64,000 nt of DNA, taken from an uncultured Pelagibacteraceae bacterium. Lineage in GTDB: Bacteria > Pseudomonadota > Alphaproteobacteria > Pelagibacterales > Pelagibacteraceae. The stretch covers positions 1 to 64,000 of the forward strand of contig CACPDA010000001.1 of the NCBI GenBank assembly GCA_902632515.1, in the 5' to 3' direction. A program made the translations under genes and the position numbers. Of this stretch, positions 17,505 through 27,702 are shown piece after piece (position 1 is the stretch's first letter; each line of letters opens with the position of its first letter). The notes under the pieces were generated by a model. The model saw only the letters and a program-made list of their open reading frames with translations, had not been told where the DNA came from and did no database searches.

Positions 17505-17980
17505 AAATTTATTAATTCTTTAATTTCATACATTGTGTCTTTTGTTAATGGTCCGATAATTTTTTTTAAAATTTTTTTCTTATAAATTAAAAATGTTTCT
17601 GGCACTCCATAAGCACCCCACTCGATAGCTGTCAAACCACTTTTGTCTAAAATTAAAATATCATAAGGATTTTCAAATTCCTCTAAATAATTTTTAGCAT
17701 TTTCGATATTATCTTTATAATTAAGGCCTACAATTTTTAAATTTTTTTCTTTATTTAATTGAATTAAAAATTCATGTTCATATCTGCATGGCACACACCA
17801 TGAAGACCATATATTCAATAAATAAAATTCATCACCTACAAAAATTTCATTTGAATTAATTTCTTTTTTTGACTCAAAAAGCTGTGCTGTAAATGAAGGA
17901 ATTTTTTTTTCTTGAGTTATACCTGGTGTATAGACATTTGAGTTTTTTAAACCTTGAAAAAAAACTAAAAAAAATATCAA
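17501..17980 (-). CDS. ccmG: Thiol:disulfide interchange protein CcmG/DsbE, unusual short N-terminus
   Basis: 159 residues from a TTG at 17980. Thioredoxin-like fold with the redox motif SSWCVPCRYEHE (C62, C65) and a cis-proline in YGVPETF, as in CcmG, which passes electrons to CcmH for cytochrome c assembly in the periplasm. The usual N-terminal anchor of about 20 hydrophobic residues is reduced to MIFFLVFFQGL. The frame is closed by TAA two codons upstream, no ATG is available, and the start lies only nine bases from trmD on the other strand. Either TTG is used with a minimal anchor, or the 5' end has been lost or frame-shifted in the T-rich run. Confidence 0.82.
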   Translation of the reverse strand: MIFFLVFFQGLKNSNVYTPGITQEKKIPSFTAQLFESKKEINSNEIFVGDEFYLLNIWSSWCVPCRYEHEFLIQLNKEKNLKIVGLNYKDNIENAKNYLEEFENPYDILILDKSGLTAIEWGAYGVPETFLIYKKKILKKIIGPLTKDTMYEIKELINL

Positions 17981-17983
17981 GGT
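17951..17983. repeat. Inverted repeat at the ccmG/trmD divergent start
   Basis: ACCTTGA (17951-17957) and TCAAGGT (17977-17983) flank a 19-base A-rich core. It covers the first codons of ccmG and ends seven bases before the trmD ATG. It could be an operator for the divergent pair or a chance repeat. Confidence 0.35.
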
Positions 17984-17989
17984 TTATTT

Positions 17990-18676
17990 ATGTTGAAAGC
18001 TCAAGTATTTACACTATATCCTGAAAATTTTCCTGGGCCTTTAGATAAAGGTCTTTACGGAAAAGCAATGATTAAAAAATTATGGAGCTTGAATGTGATA
18101 AATATTAGAGATGCAGCAACTGACAAACACAAGACAGTTGATGATACGCCCTATGGTGGTGGAACAGGAATGTTACTTAAACCTGACGTCTTAGCAAAAT
18201 CAATCGATCAGAACATAAATAAAGGGGAGAGAATTTTTTATCTTTCACCTAAAGGCAAAAGGTTCGATCAAAATCTTGCTACTGAATTATCCAAGGAAGA
18301 ATCATTTTCTTTAATTTGTGGTCATTTTGAAGGTGTTGATGAGAGAGTTTTAACAACCAGAAATATAGAGGAAATAAGTATAGGAGATTATGTGTTGTCA
18401 GGTGGAGAAACAGCTGCACTTGTAGTTCTTGATAGTGTACTTAGACTTTTGCCTGGAGTTTTAGGGAATGAAAAATCAGCCTCTGAGGAAACTTTTGAAA
18501 ATGGTCTTTTGGAATATCCTCAATACACAAAACCACAGATTTGGGAGGAAAAATCGGTACCAGATGTGTTATTATCAGGGGATCACGCTAAAATTAAAGA
18601 CTGGCGTTTATCTCAATCAGAGGCTATAACACGCGACCGAAGACCAGATTTGTGGCAAAAATATAAGAAGATTTAA
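17990..18676 (+). CDS. trmD: tRNA (guanine-37 N1)-methyltransferase
   Basis: 228 residues, normal length. SPOUT-class enzyme that methylates G37 of tRNAs to prevent +1 frameshifting. [28 protein letters not shown] and [12 protein letters not shown] form the deep trefoil knot that binds SAM; the knot sequence is intact. It starts a 22-gene plus-strand run and is followed by rplS, the usual partner. rpsP and ffh, normally upstream in one operon, lie about 16-18 kb away on the minus strand. Confidence 0.97.
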   Translation: MLKAQVFTLYPENFPGPLDKGLYGKAMIKKLWSLNVINIRDAATDKHKTVDDTPYGGGTGMLLKPDVLAKSIDQNINKGERIFYLSPKGKRFDQNLATELSKEESFSLICGHFEGVDERVLTTRNIEEISIGDYVLSGGETAALVVLDSVLRLLPGVLGNEKSASEETFENGLLEYPQYTKPQIWEEKSVPDVLLSGDHAKIKDWRLSQSEAITRDRRPDLWQKYKKI

Positions 18677-18692
18677 ATTGATAAATATTAAT

Positions 18693-19268
18693 ATGAAAAC
18701 AATTGAAGAAATTAACCAACATAACATAAAAAAAATTCTTTCTGAAAAGAAAATTCCAGAGTTTTTTCCAGGTGATGTAGTCAAAGTTGGTGTAAGAATT
18801 ACAGAAGGTAAAAAAGAAAGAATTCAATATTTTGAAGGTGTTTGCATTGCTAAAAAAAGTAGAGATTTAAACTCTTCATTCACTGTAAGAAAAATTTCTT
18901 TTGGAGAAGGTGTAGAAAGAACATTTCCATTATTTGGCACAGTCATCGACTCTATTAAAGTTATTCGTTCAGGAAAAGTAAGAAGAGCAAAATTATATTA
19001 TTTAAGAGACCGAACAGGTAAATCAGCCAGAATTGCTGAAAAAATTAGAAAAAAAATTGGTATAGATGTTGATGTAAAACCGGAGACTGTAACAGAGGAA
19101 AATTTAGCTCCAATTACTAAACAAGATGTAATAGATTCAAAAAAAGAGGTTTTACCAGAGGAAGAGCCTAAAAACAATGAAGCAGGAAAAGAAGATACTA
19201 AAAAAGTAGCTTCTGAGGCCGAAATTAAGACTGAAAAAAAACTTGAAAATTTACAAGAAAAAAAATAA
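18693..19268 (+). CDS. rplS: 50S ribosomal protein L19 with long charged C-terminal tail
   Basis: 191 residues from the ATG at 18693; an in-frame TTG lies 15 bases earlier. The first 115 or so residues are a complete L19 ([55 protein letters not shown]), a large-subunit protein at the subunit interface. The remaining 75 residues are a low-complexity Lys/Glu-rich tail ([18 protein letters not shown] and onward) that ordinary L19 proteins lack. The tail is probably disordered. Seventeen bases after trmD, 11 before leuC. Confidence 0.95.
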   Translation: MKTIEEINQHNIKKILSEKKIPEFFPGDVVKVGVRITEGKKERIQYFEGVCIAKKSRDLNSSFTVRKISFGEGVERTFPLFGTVIDSIKVIRSGKVRRAKLYYLRDRTGKSARIAEKIRKKIGIDVDVKPETVTEENLAPITKQDVIDSKKEVLPEEEPKNNEAGKEDTKKVASEAEIKTEKKLENLQEKK

Positions 19269-19279
19269 TTTTTTTCTAA

Positions 19280-20683
19280 ATGCCCAATACTCTTTACGAT
19301 AAAATTTGGAATGAACATATAGTTCATCAGCAAGATGATGGAACTACTTTACTATTTGTTGATAGACATTTAGTTCATGAAGTTACTTCCCCCCAAGCCT
19401 TTGAAGGACTTAGAAACTCTAAACGTAGTGTTAGACATCCAAAATTAACATTGGCAGTTGCAGATCATAATGTTCCAACAACAGATAGATCAAAAGGTAT
19501 TTCAGATAATGAGTCTAAAATACAAGTTGAGACTTTAGAGGCAAATTGTAAAGAATTTGGAGTAAAACTTTTTGGAATGAACGATAAGAGACAAGGTATT
19601 GTTCATGTCACTGGACCTGAACAAGGATTTACTCAACCTGGTACTGTAATTGTATGTGGTGATAGCCATACAGCTACTCATGGTGCATTTGGAGCATTAG
19701 CATTTGGTATTGGAACTTCAGAAGTAGAGCATGTCTTGGCTACACAAACATTAGTTCAAAAAAAAGCAAAAAATTTTAGAATAAACGTTGATGGTAAACT
19801 TCCATTAGGAGTTACTTCTAAAGACGTTATTTTACAAATTATTGGAAAGATTGGAACAGCTGGTGGGACTGGTTGTGTAATTGAGTATGCAGGTGACCTA
19901 ATCAGATCATTAAGTGTAGAACAAAGAATGACAATCTGTAATATGACTATAGAAGGTGGTGCAAGAGCAGGATTAATTGCACCAGACGAAAAAATATTTA
20001 AATATTTAAAAGATAGACCAATGTCACCAAAAGGAATTAATTGGGACAAAGCCATTGAAAATTGGAATACTTTAAAAACAGATGATGGCGCAAAATTTGA
20101 CAAGGAGATAAATCTTAAAGCTGAAGAAATTTTACCTATGATAACTTGGGGAACGTCACCACAAGATGTTATTACTATTGATGAAAAAGTTCCAAATCCT
20201 CAAAATGAAAAGGATGAAGACAAAAAAAATTCTTTAGAAAGAGCATTAAATTACATGGGTTTAAAACCAAACATGGCGGCAAAAGATATTAAAATCGATA
20301 AAGTTTTCATAGGAAGTTGCACAAATGGAAGAATTGAAGATTTAAGAGAAGCTGCAAAAATCTTAAAAGATAAAAAAATAGCTTCTCATGTTCATGCGAT
20401 GGTTGTACCAGGATCTGGATTAGTTAAAGAACAGGCAGAACAGGAAGGATTAGATAAAATTTTTATGAGCTCTGGTTTTGAGTGGAGAGAGCCAGGTTGT
20501 TCCATGTGTTTGGCTATGAACGCAGATAAATTAAAACCCGAAGAAAGATGTGCTTCTACATCAAATAGAAATTTTGAAGGAAGACAAGGAAGAGGTGGAA
20601 GGACTCATTTAGTTAGTCCAGGAATGGCAGCAGCAGCAGCTATATCTGGGAGCCTTGATGATGTAAGAAAATATCAAAATTAG
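19280..20683 (+). CDS. leuC: 3-isopropylmalate dehydratase large subunit
   Basis: 467 residues. Aconitase-family enzyme that, with LeuD, isomerises 2- to 3-isopropylmalate in leucine synthesis. The 4Fe-4S cysteines are in FIGSCTNGR and [11 protein letters not shown], and [28 protein letters not shown] is the conserved active-site region. It directly abuts leuD, with the next ATG right after the stop. The position downstream of rplS is common in alphaproteobacteria. Confidence 0.97.
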   Translation: MPNTLYDKIWNEHIVHQQDDGTTLLFVDRHLVHEVTSPQAFEGLRNSKRSVRHPKLTLAVADHNVPTTDRSKGISDNESKIQVETLEANCKEFGVKLFGMNDKRQGIVHVTGPEQGFTQPGTVIVCGDSHTATHGAFGALAFGIGTSEVEHVLATQTLVQKKAKNFRINVDGKLPLGVTSKDVILQIIGKIGTAGGTGCVIEYAGDLIRSLSVEQRMTICNMTIEGGARAGLIAPDEKIFKYLKDRPMSPKGINWDKAIENWNTLKTDDGAKFDKEINLKAEEILPMITWGTSPQDVITIDEKVPNPQNEKDEDKKNSLERALNYMGLKPNMAAKDIKIDKVFIGSCTNGRIEDLREAAKILKDKKIASHVHAMVVPGSGLVKEQAEQEGLDKIFMSSGFEWREPGCSMCLAMNADKLKPEERCASTSNRNFEGRQGRGGRTHLVSPGMAAAAAISGSLDDVRKYQN

Positions 20684-21289
20684 ATGCAGAAATTTAATAG
20701 ACTTAGAAGTATTCCAGCATATTTGCCTATAGTTAATATCGATACTGATATGATTATACCTAAACAGTTTTTAAAGACTATTAAAAGGACTGGATTAGGT
20801 AAGAATTTATTTTTTGAAATGAGATATGATGATAATGGAAAAGAAATTAATGAATTTGTTTTAAATAAAACCCCTTTTAATAATTCTAAAATATTAATAG
20901 CTGGAAAAAATTTTGGGTGCGGATCTTCGAGAGAACATGCTCCATGGGCATTATTAGATTTTGGTATAACATGTATCATTAGTTCAAGTTTTGCAGATAT
21001 TTTTTATAATAATTGTTTTAAAAATGGAATTTTACCAATTATTCTTGATGAAGAAAAAATAAAAGAACTGTCTGAGTACTCAAATAGAAAAGAAGAAATT
21101 TTCGTTGATCTTAATGAAGAAAAAATAGTTTATGGAAATAATGAAGTAAAATTTCAAATTGATATATTCAAAAAAAAGTGTTTGCTTGAAGGACTTGATG
21201 ATATAGCACTCTCTTTGAAAAAATCTGATAAAATAGAAAATTTTGAAAAAGATCTGAAAAAAAGTAAACCTTGGATTTTTAATGATTAA
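20684..21289 (+). CDS. leuD: 3-isopropylmalate dehydratase small subunit
   Basis: 201 residues. Swivel domain partner of Leu[17 protein letters not shown] near the N-terminus and [19 protein letters not shown] are the family hallmarks. The start follows the leuC stop without a gap and its end overlaps leuB by eight bases, so the three subunit/enzyme genes are translated as a coupled set. Confidence 0.97.
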   Translation: MQKFNRLRSIPAYLPIVNIDTDMIIPKQFLKTIKRTGLGKNLFFEMRYDDNGKEINEFVLNKTPFNNSKILIAGKNFGCGSSREHAPWALLDFGITCIISSSFADIFYNNCFKNGILPIILDEEKIKELSEYSNRKEEIFVDLNEEKIVYGNNEVKFQIDIFKKKCLLEGLDDIALSLKKSDKIENFEKDLKKSKPWIFND

Positions 21290-22388
21290 AGTAAAAAAAA
21301 GAAAAATATTATTATTACCAGGAGACGGTATTGGTCCGGAGGTAATTAGTGAAGTTAGAAAAATAATTAATTGGTTTAACGATAAGAAATCTTTAGATTT
21401 TGAAATTGATGAAGATCTTGCCGGAGGTTGTTCTTATGATAAACATGGAACCCCAATTACTGATGAAGTATTTTATAAAGCTCTAGAGAGTGCAGTAGTT
21501 ATGTTGGGTGCCGTAGGTGGACCAAAGTGGGATAATGTTGAGTTTTCAAAAAAACCAGAAAGAGCACTTCTTAAATTACGAAAAGAATTAAAACTTTTTG
21601 CAAATTTAAGACCTGCGATATGTTTCAAACAATTAGTAGATGCATCAACCTTGAAGCCAGAAATTGTTTCTGGTCTTGATATAATGATAGTTAGAGAATT
21701 AACTGGTGGAATATATTTTGGAGAACCAAGAGGAATTAAACCAATTGAAAACGGAGAAAGAAAAGGAATAAACACCCACACGTATACAAGTAGTGAAATA
21801 ATTAGGGTAGCAAGAATTGCTTTTGATTTAGCAAAAAAAAGGTCTAACAAAGTCACTTCTTGTGAAAAATCAAATGTGATGGAGGCAGGACAATTATGGA
21901 AAGAGGAAGTTCAAACTTTACATGATAATGAATACAAAGATGTTGAATTAAGTCACATGCTAGCAGATAATTGTTCAATGCAATTATTAAGGAATCCAAA
22001 ACAATTTGACGTAATAGTAACAGATAATTTATTTGGCGATATGTTGTCAGACCAAGCTTCAATGTTAACAGGATCTCTTGGATTATTGCCATCAGCCTCT
22101 TTGGGGGCAAAAAATAAAGATGGTGAAATGAGAGCTATGTATGAACCTATTCATGGTTCAGCACCAGATATAGCAAGAAAGGGAATCGCCAATCCAATTG
22201 CCACTATATTAAGTTTTGCAATGGCTTTAAGATTTTCTTTAGATCTTGATAAAGAAGCGGAAGCTTTAGAAAAAGCAGTCCAAGAGGTACTTAATGATGG
22301 GCTTAGAACAAAAGATATTTTATCCAAAGGAATGAAAGAAGTATCCACCACTCAAATGGGTGATGCGATAATTTCAAAATTGCAATAA
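21282..22388 (+). CDS. leuB: 3-isopropylmalate dehydrogenase
   Basis: 368 residues. NAD-dependent oxidative decarboxylase giving 2-oxoisocaproate, the last committed step of leucine synthesis. [10 protein letters not shown] at the N-terminus, the [14 protein letters not shown] loop, [19 protein letters not shown] and [17 protein letters not shown] [14 protein letters not shown] are characteristic. It overlaps leuD by eight bases. The next gene starts 26 bases later and belongs to another pathway. Confidence 0.97.
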   Translation: MIKVKKRKILLLPGDGIGPEVISEVRKIINWFNDKKSLDFEIDEDLAGGCSYDKHGTPITDEVFYKALESAVVMLGAVGGPKWDNVEFSKKPERALLKLRKELKLFANLRPAICFKQLVDASTLKPEIVSGLDIMIVRELTGGIYFGEPRGIKPIENGERKGINTHTYTSSEIIRVARIAFDLAKKRSNKVTSCEKSNVMEAGQLWKEEVQTLHDNEYKDVELSHMLADNCSMQLLRNPKQFDVIVTDNLFGDMLSDQASMLTGSLGLLPSASLGAKNKDGEMRAMYEPIHGSAPDIARKGIANPIATILSFAMALRFSLDLDKEAEALEKAVQEVLNDGLRTKDILSKGMKEVSTTQMGDAIISKLQ

Positions 22389-22414
22389 CCTATTAATTAT
22401 TTTAAACTAAATAT

Positions 22415-24178
22415 ATGCCAAGCTATACAGCACCAGTAGATGATATGATGTTTCTTTTTGAAAAATTGAGAAATAACAAAAATTATAATGAACTAGAAAA
22501 ATATAAAGATGTAAGTTCAGACCTTGTAAAGGATATTCTACAAGAGGCAGCAAAAATAAATCAAAATCTTATCTTACCACTAGCAAAAGCTGGTGATGAA
22601 AATCCAGCGGTTTTAGAAAATGGAGTTGTGCGAACACCCCCAGGATATAAAGAAGCTTATAAGAAATATATAGAGGATGGATGGACATCTTTATCTTGTG
22701 ATCCAAAGTATGGAGGACAAGGTATGCCAAAAACCGTAAGTGCTTTTTTTGATGAAATGTTATCTTCTGCTAGCTTATCTTTTAAACTTTATAGTGAACT
22801 AAGTATTGGCGCTTATAATTGTATAAATCACCATGCCACTGATGATATCAAGAATAAATATTTACCAAAAATAGTTGAGGGAAAATGGAGTGGCACAATG
22901 TGCTTAACCGAACCAGTATGTGGAACTGATTTAGGTTTACTTAAAACAAAAGCAAAAAAACAATCTGATGGAACTTATAAATTAACTGGACAAAAAATTT
23001 TTATTACATCTGGTGATCATGATCTTACTGAAAATATTATTCACTTAGTTTTAGCTAGAGTTGACGACTCTCCAGCTGGAACAAAGGGCATAAGTTTATT
23101 TTTAGTACCTAAATTTATTGTTAAAGATGATGGAACTATAGGACCTAGAAATGGAATATCAACAGGATCTATAGAAACCAAGATGGGTATAAAAGGATCA
23201 GCCACTTGTGTTTTAAATTTTGATGAGGCGACTGGATATATGATTGGAGCCAAAGAAAAAGGCTTAAGCGCTATGTTTACGATGATGAATCTTGAAAGAA
23301 TAGTTGTTGGTATTCAAGGTTTAGGCATTTCAGAAATTGCTTATCAAAACTCCTTGTCATATGCAAAAGAAAGAAAACAAGGAAAAACACATAATTCAAA
23401 ATCAAAGAACGGAGCTGATTTTATTATTGAGCATGCAGATATTAGAAGAACATTATTAAATATGAAATCAATTATTGAGGGTGAAAGAGCTTTGTGCTTT
23501 TGGCTATCTCAACAGACTGAAGTTAGTTTGTATCACCCAGATGAAAAAGTTCGTCAAGAAGCATCTGATTATGTATCTTTGATGACACCTGTCGTTAAAT
23601 CATTATTTACAGATCTAGCAATGGAAATTACTAGTGATGCAATGCAAATTCATGGAGGCTACGGATATACAAAGGACCAAGGAATAGAACAATTGTATAG
23701 AGATAACAGAATTACACCTATATATGAAGGTACAAATTCTGTACAAGCAGCTGATCTAGTTTTTAGAAAATTATATAATAAAAATGGGAGTATAATAAAT
23801 AAATTTTTAGATCAGGTAAAATCTGAATGTAATTCCGGTAATGATAAAATAAAACCATTTTTATTAGAATTTGATAATCATCTAAGTATATTAAAAAAAT
23901 TTAGTGATTGGATGATGGATAAGGCAAAAACAAATAAAGATGATGTAAGTGCAGCAGCAAATGACTATTTAAGAACTTTAGGCTATGTCTCTATTGCATA
24001 TGCGTGGATCAAAGTTTTAGAGGTAAGTTTTAAAGATTATAATGAAAATAAGAATTTTTACGATGATAAAATAGATACCGCTAGATTTTATTTTGATAAA
24101 GTTCTCCCAAGAGCAGAACAACATTACAAGACAGCTATTTCTGGTAGTTCTAATTTAATGAATTTCAAATTTAATTAA
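22415..24178 (+). CDS. dmdC: Acyl-CoA dehydrogenase, probable methylmercaptopropionyl-CoA dehydrogenase
   Basis: 587 residues, the long acyl-CoA dehydrogenase form to which DmdC belongs. N-terminal helical domain, FAD-binding segments (GTMCLTEPVCGTDLG, KLTGQKIFITSGDHD), then QIHGGYGYTKDQGIEQLYRDNRI and the catalytic Glu in IYEGTNSVQAADL, followed by the C-terminal extension typical of DmdC-type proteins. DmdC oxidises 3-methylmercaptopropionyl-CoA to methylthioacryloyl-CoA. The assignment rests on length and on the adjacent dmdB-like and dmdA genes; general long-form dehydrogenases look similar. Separated by one base from dmdB. Confidence 0.85.
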   Translation: MPSYTAPVDDMMFLFEKLRNNKNYNELEKYKDVSSDLVKDILQEAAKINQNLILPLAKAGDENPAVLENGVVRTPPGYKEAYKKYIEDGWTSLSCDPKYGGQGMPKTVSAFFDEMLSSASLSFKLYSELSIGAYNCINHHATDDIKNKYLPKIVEGKWSGTMCLTEPVCGTDLGLLKTKAKKQSDGTYKLTGQKIFITSGDHDLTENIIHLVLARVDDSPAGTKGISLFLVPKFIVKDDGTIGPRNGISTGSIETKMGIKGSATCVLNFDEATGYMIGAKEKGLSAMFTMMNLERIVVGIQGLGISEIAYQNSLSYAKERKQGKTHNSKSKNGADFIIEHADIRRTLLNMKSIIEGERALCFWLSQQTEVSLYHPDEKVRQEASDYVSLMTPVVKSLFTDLAMEITSDAMQIHGGYGYTKDQGIEQLYRDNRITPIYEGTNSVQAADLVFRKLYNKNGSIINKFLDQVKSECNSGNDKIKPFLLEFDNHLSILKKFSDWMMDKAKTNKDDVSAAANDYLRTLGYVSIAYAWIKVLEVSFKDYNENKNFYDDKIDTARFYFDKVLPRAEQHYKTAISGSSNLMNFKFN

Positions 24179-24179
24179 A

Positions 24180-25796
24180 ATGGGTCATTACGATACTAAT
24201 TTGGATAAAAATAATGCAAATTACGTTCCATTAACACCTTTAACTTTTCTAAAAAGAGCAAAAGATATTTATCCAAATTATGAAGCAGTTATTTATGAGG
24301 ACAGGAAGTATACTTGGGATCAGGTTTATAAAAGGACAGTCAAATTTGCTAGTGCACTTAATAAAATTGGTGTTGGAAAAGGTGATACAGTTTCTTTTTT
24401 AGCTTTTAATACCCCAGAAATTTTTGAAGGTCATTATTCTGTGCCAATGACAGGCGCAGTGTTAAACACTATTAATATAAGATTAGATGCCAAAACGATC
24501 GCTTATATTTTAGATCACAGTGAAGCAAAAGTATTAATTGTTGATAGACAACTTCATGTAGAAGTGAAAAAGGCTTTAAGCTCTTTAAAAAAAAAAATTA
24601 TAATAATCGATATTAAAGATAAATTTGCAGATCAATCTAAGTGTGAAAAAATTGGTGAACTAGAATATGAAAGTTTTTTAAATACTGGTGACGAAAATTA
24701 TGATTGGAAAATGCCAGATGATGAATGGCAAGCAATATCATTAAGTTATACATCTGGTACTACAGGAAATCCAAAAGGTGTTGTTTATCATCACAGAGGG
24801 TCATACCTTATGTCTACTGGAAGTGCAGTCGCCTGGAATATGCCAAATAGATTAAATTTTTTAACTATTGTTCCAATGTTTCATTGCAATGGTTGGGGCT
24901 ACCCTTGGACCATACCTATGTTAAATGGTAGAACTATATGTCTAAGAAATATTGATATTAAAAAAATATTTGAATTAATTGATAAATATAATGTAACTCA
25001 TTTTGGTGGAGCACCGATAGTACTTAATATGATTACTGGCGCACCAGAGACTGATAAAAAAAAATTAAAACAAAAAGTTTATGTGCTTACTGCCGGAGCA
25101 CCACCTCCAAGTATTATATTTAAAAAAATGAATGAGCTAGGTTTTGAAGTGATGCATGTTTATGGATTAACAGAAACATATGGACATGTAACCCAATGTG
25201 CTTGGAATGATGCTTGGAATGAATTTGATGAGGAGAAACAAAATGAGATTAAAGCAAGACAGGGAGTGAGGTATCCAAACACTGAGGGTATAGCGGTTAT
25301 GAACCCAGAAACAATGACCGAAGTACCTAAAGATGGAAAAACAATTGGAGAAATCATGATTAAAGGAAATATTGTAATGAAGGGATATTTCAAGGATAAA
25401 GATGCAACATCCAAAGCTATGGATGGGGGGTGGTTTCATTCTGGAGATTTAGCTGTAATGCATCCAGATGGATATGTTAAAATTCAGGACAGATCTAAAG
25501 ACATTATAATTTCAGGGGGTGAGAATATATCTTCAATTGAAATAGAGAATACCTTAGCAAAACATCCTTCGGTATCTATCGCAGCTGTAGTGGCTAAGCC
25601 AGATGAGAAATGGGGCGAAGTACCTTGTGCTTTTATTGAAATGGTCCAAGATAAACCTGTAACAGAAAAAGAGTTAATCAGTTTTTGTAAAGAAACTCTT
25701 GCTGGATTTAAGGTACCAAAACAAGTAGTTTTTTGTGATTTACCTAAAACTTCAACTGGTAAAATTCAAAAGTTTGAGCTTAGAAAAAAATTTTAG
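24180..25796 (+). CDS. dmdB: Acyl-CoA ligase, probable methylmercaptopropionate-CoA ligase
   Basis: 538 residues. AMP-forming acyl-CoA synthetase: P-loop SYTSGTTGNPKGVVYHH, VYGLTETYGH, WFHSGDLAVMHPDGY, and the catalytic lysine in STGKIQKFELRKKF at the C-terminus. DmdB activates 3-methylmercaptopropionate from DMSP demethylation. The position between dmdC and dmdA supports this over a generic medium-chain ligase. The TTG start of the following hydrolase gene is nine bases after its stop. Confidence 0.86.
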   Translation: MGHYDTNLDKNNANYVPLTPLTFLKRAKDIYPNYEAVIYEDRKYTWDQVYKRTVKFASALNKIGVGKGDTVSFLAFNTPEIFEGHYSVPMTGAVLNTINIRLDAKTIAYILDHSEAKVLIVDRQLHVEVKKALSSLKKKIIIIDIKDKFADQSKCEKIGELEYESFLNTGDENYDWKMPDDEWQAISLSYTSGTTGNPKGVVYHHRGSYLMSTGSAVAWNMPNRLNFLTIVPMFHCNGWGYPWTIPMLNGRTICLRNIDIKKIFELIDKYNVTHFGGAPIVLNMITGAPETDKKKLKQKVYVLTAGAPPPSIIFKKMNELGFEVMHVYGLTETYGHVTQCAWNDAWNEFDEEKQNEIKARQGVRYPNTEGIAVMNPETMTEVPKDGKTIGEIMIKGNIVMKGYFKDKDATSKAMDGGWFHSGDLAVMHPDGYVKIQDRSKDIIISGGENISSIEIENTLAKHPSVSIAAVVAKPDEKWGEVPCAFIEMVQDKPVTEKELISFCKETLAGFKVPKQVVFCDLPKTSTGKIQKFELRKKF

Positions 25797-25804
25797 GTAA
25801 ATAA

Positions 25805-26581
25805 TTGATATTTCAAATAAAAAATAAAAATGTACATGCATCTGATGCAGGTCAAGGAATAGACTCTCAAAAAAAAACTATTATATTTTTACATGGGAGT
25901 GGACTTTCTCATATAGTTTGGTCTCTTACTGAGCAATTTTTTTCAAATAAGAATTTTAATGTATTATCAGTAGATTTACCTGGACATGGAAATTCAGACG
26001 GACCTTGCTTAGATAGTATAGAAAAAATTGCTGATTGGTTAGAAGTAGTATTTAAAAAATTAAATTTAAAAAATCTAATTTTAGTTGGTCATTCCCAAGG
26101 GTGCTTAGAGATACTTGAGTATGCTTTCAAATATAAAGAAAGATTAAAGAAATTAGTTTTTATTGGAGGATCAAATAAAATGCCTGTTCATCCCGATTTA
26201 ATTAACTTAGCCCAAAATGGAGACTCTGATGCTGTAAAATTAATGATGAAATGGGGTTATGAGGGTTCAAAAAAATTTATAGGCGGAAATCCAGTAGAAA
26301 AAATAATTCAGTCACCAAGAGATATAAGCGAAATATTAGCAGTCGATTTAAATGCATGTAATAATTATTCTAATGGTTCTGAGGCCGCAAAAACAATAAA
26401 CTTGCCTACGTTATTAATTTTAGGAGAATTAGATAAAATGGTTAATTTAGAAGTGGGAAAAAAATTTTCAAATTTATTAGAAAATTCTACGACACATGTA
26501 ATTAATGGATGTGGACATATGATTATGATTGAAAAAGCTTTCGAAATGAGAGAAAAGATCCTACAATTTTTAAATTCATGA
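25805..26581 (+). CDS. Alpha/beta hydrolase embedded in the dmd cluster
   Basis: 258 residues. Starts at TTG (25805) with the ribosome site AGG at 25795-25797, the same context as the atpH start; no ATG is suitably placed. The fold has [12 protein letters not shown] (oxyanion), [11 protein letters not shown] (nucleophile Ser), an acid in LGELDKMVN and the His in GCGHMIMIE, a complete triad. It overlaps dmdA by four bases (ATGA), so it is surely coexpressed. Its reaction is unknown; hydrolysis of a thioester such as methylthioacryloyl-CoA is a possibility suggested only by context. No dmdD-like crotonase is nearby. Confidence 0.85.
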   Translation: MIFQIKNKNVHASDAGQGIDSQKKTIIFLHGSGLSHIVWSLTEQFFSNKNFNVLSVDLPGHGNSDGPCLDSIEKIADWLEVVFKKLNLKNLILVGHSQGCLEILEYAFKYKERLKKLVFIGGSNKMPVHPDLINLAQNGDSDAVKLMMKWGYEGSKKFIGGNPVEKIIQSPRDISEILAVDLNACNNYSNGSEAAKTINLPTLLILGELDKMVNLEVGKKFSNLLENSTTHVINGCGHMIMIEKAFEMREKILQFLNS

Positions 26582-27687
26582 AAAATTATTCAATCGCTAA
26601 ATCAAGAAGGATAAGAAGTACTCCTTATACATCAAGGATAGAAAAACAAGGCGTTACAGCATATACGGTTTATAATCACATGCTTTTGCCTGCTGCATTC
26701 GGGTCTATAGAAGATTCATGCAATCATTTAAAAAAAGAAGTTCAAGTTTGGGATGTCTCAGCTGAAAGACAAGTAGAAATTTCAGGTAAAGATGCAGCAA
26801 AACTTGTTCAGCTTATGACTTGTAGAGATTTATCAAAGTCAAAAATAGGAAGATGTTATTATTGTCCAATTATTGATGGTAATGGAAACTTAGTAAACGA
26901 CCCTGTAATTTTGAAATTAGCTGAAGATAGATGGTGGATTTCAATTGCTGATTCAGATGTTATATTTTTTGCAAAAGGTCTTGCATCTGGAAATAATTTT
27001 GAGGTCCAAATTTTTGAACCAAATGTTGATATAATTGCAATACAAGGACCAAAATCGTTTAGCTTAATGGAAAAAGTTTTTGGTAAAAAGATTACAGAAT
27101 TAAAATTTTTTGGTTTTAATTATTTTGATTTTAAGGGTGTTAAACATTTAATTGCAAGATCTGGTTGGTCAAAACAAGGAGGATTTGAAGTATATGTCGA
27201 AAATACTCAATCTGGTTTAGATTTCTATGATCATCTTTTTGAAATAGGTAAAGAGTTCAATTTAAAGCCCGGCTGCCCTAATCTTATAGAAAGAATTGAA
27301 AGTGGTCTTTTATCTTATGGAAATGATTTTGATAATAATGACAATCCTTTTGAATGTGGTTTTGAAAAATATGTAAATTTAGACTCTGAAATATCTTTTC
27401 TAGGTAAGGAAAAACTTAAAAAAATTCAAAAAGAAGGGATTAAGAGAAAATTAATGGGAGTTAAAATAGATATCGATAAAATTAATATAACTAAATCTCT
27501 AAATATTAAAGATGATAAAGGAAATTTTGTTGGTGATTTAAGATCTGCTTGTTATTCTCCTCATTTCAAGAAGGTTATAGGAATAGCAATGATAAATGAG
27601 CCCTATTGTAAAGCGACTACTACAGGATTATTAGAAATTGAGGGCAATTCTATAGCTGTAAAGGTTTGCGATTTGCCTTTCATCTAG
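26578..27687 (+). CDS. dmdA: Dimethylsulfoniopropionate demethylase
   Basis: 369 residues, the length I recall for SAR11 DmdA. GcvT/aminomethyltransferase fold that transfers a methyl group from DMSP to tetrahydrofolate, giving 3-methylmercaptopropionate. Recognised by [78 protein letters not shown] [15 protein letters not shown] and [18 protein letters not shown], all much closer to DmdA than to GcvT. It is the last gene of the dmdC-dmdB-hydrolase-dmdA set and shares ATGA with the hydrolase. The methyl group enters one-carbon metabolism and the sulfur can serve methionine synthesis. Confidence 0.93.
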   Translation: MKNYSIAKSRRIRSTPYTSRIEKQGVTAYTVYNHMLLPAAFGSIEDSCNHLKKEVQVWDVSAERQVEISGKDAAKLVQLMTCRDLSKSKIGRCYYCPIIDGNGNLVNDPVILKLAEDRWWISIADSDVIFFAKGLASGNNFEVQIFEPNVDIIAIQGPKSFSLMEKVFGKKITELKFFGFNYFDFKGVKHLIARSGWSKQGGFEVYVENTQSGLDFYDHLFEIGKEFNLKPGCPNLIERIESGLLSYGNDFDNNDNPFECGFEKYVNLDSEISFLGKEKLKKIQKEGIKRKLMGVKIDIDKINITKSLNIKDDKGNFVGDLRSACYSPHFKKVIGIAMINEPYCKATTTGLLEIEGNSIAVKVCDLPFI

Positions 27688-27702
27688 TATAAAACTTACA
27701 TC

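Noticed and set aside
25805..25807. Possibility that the TTG-initiated hydrolase in the dmd cluster is a pseudogene lacking its start
   Set aside because: The fold and triad are complete, an AGG ribosome site lies seven bases upstream, and atpH uses the same TTG context.
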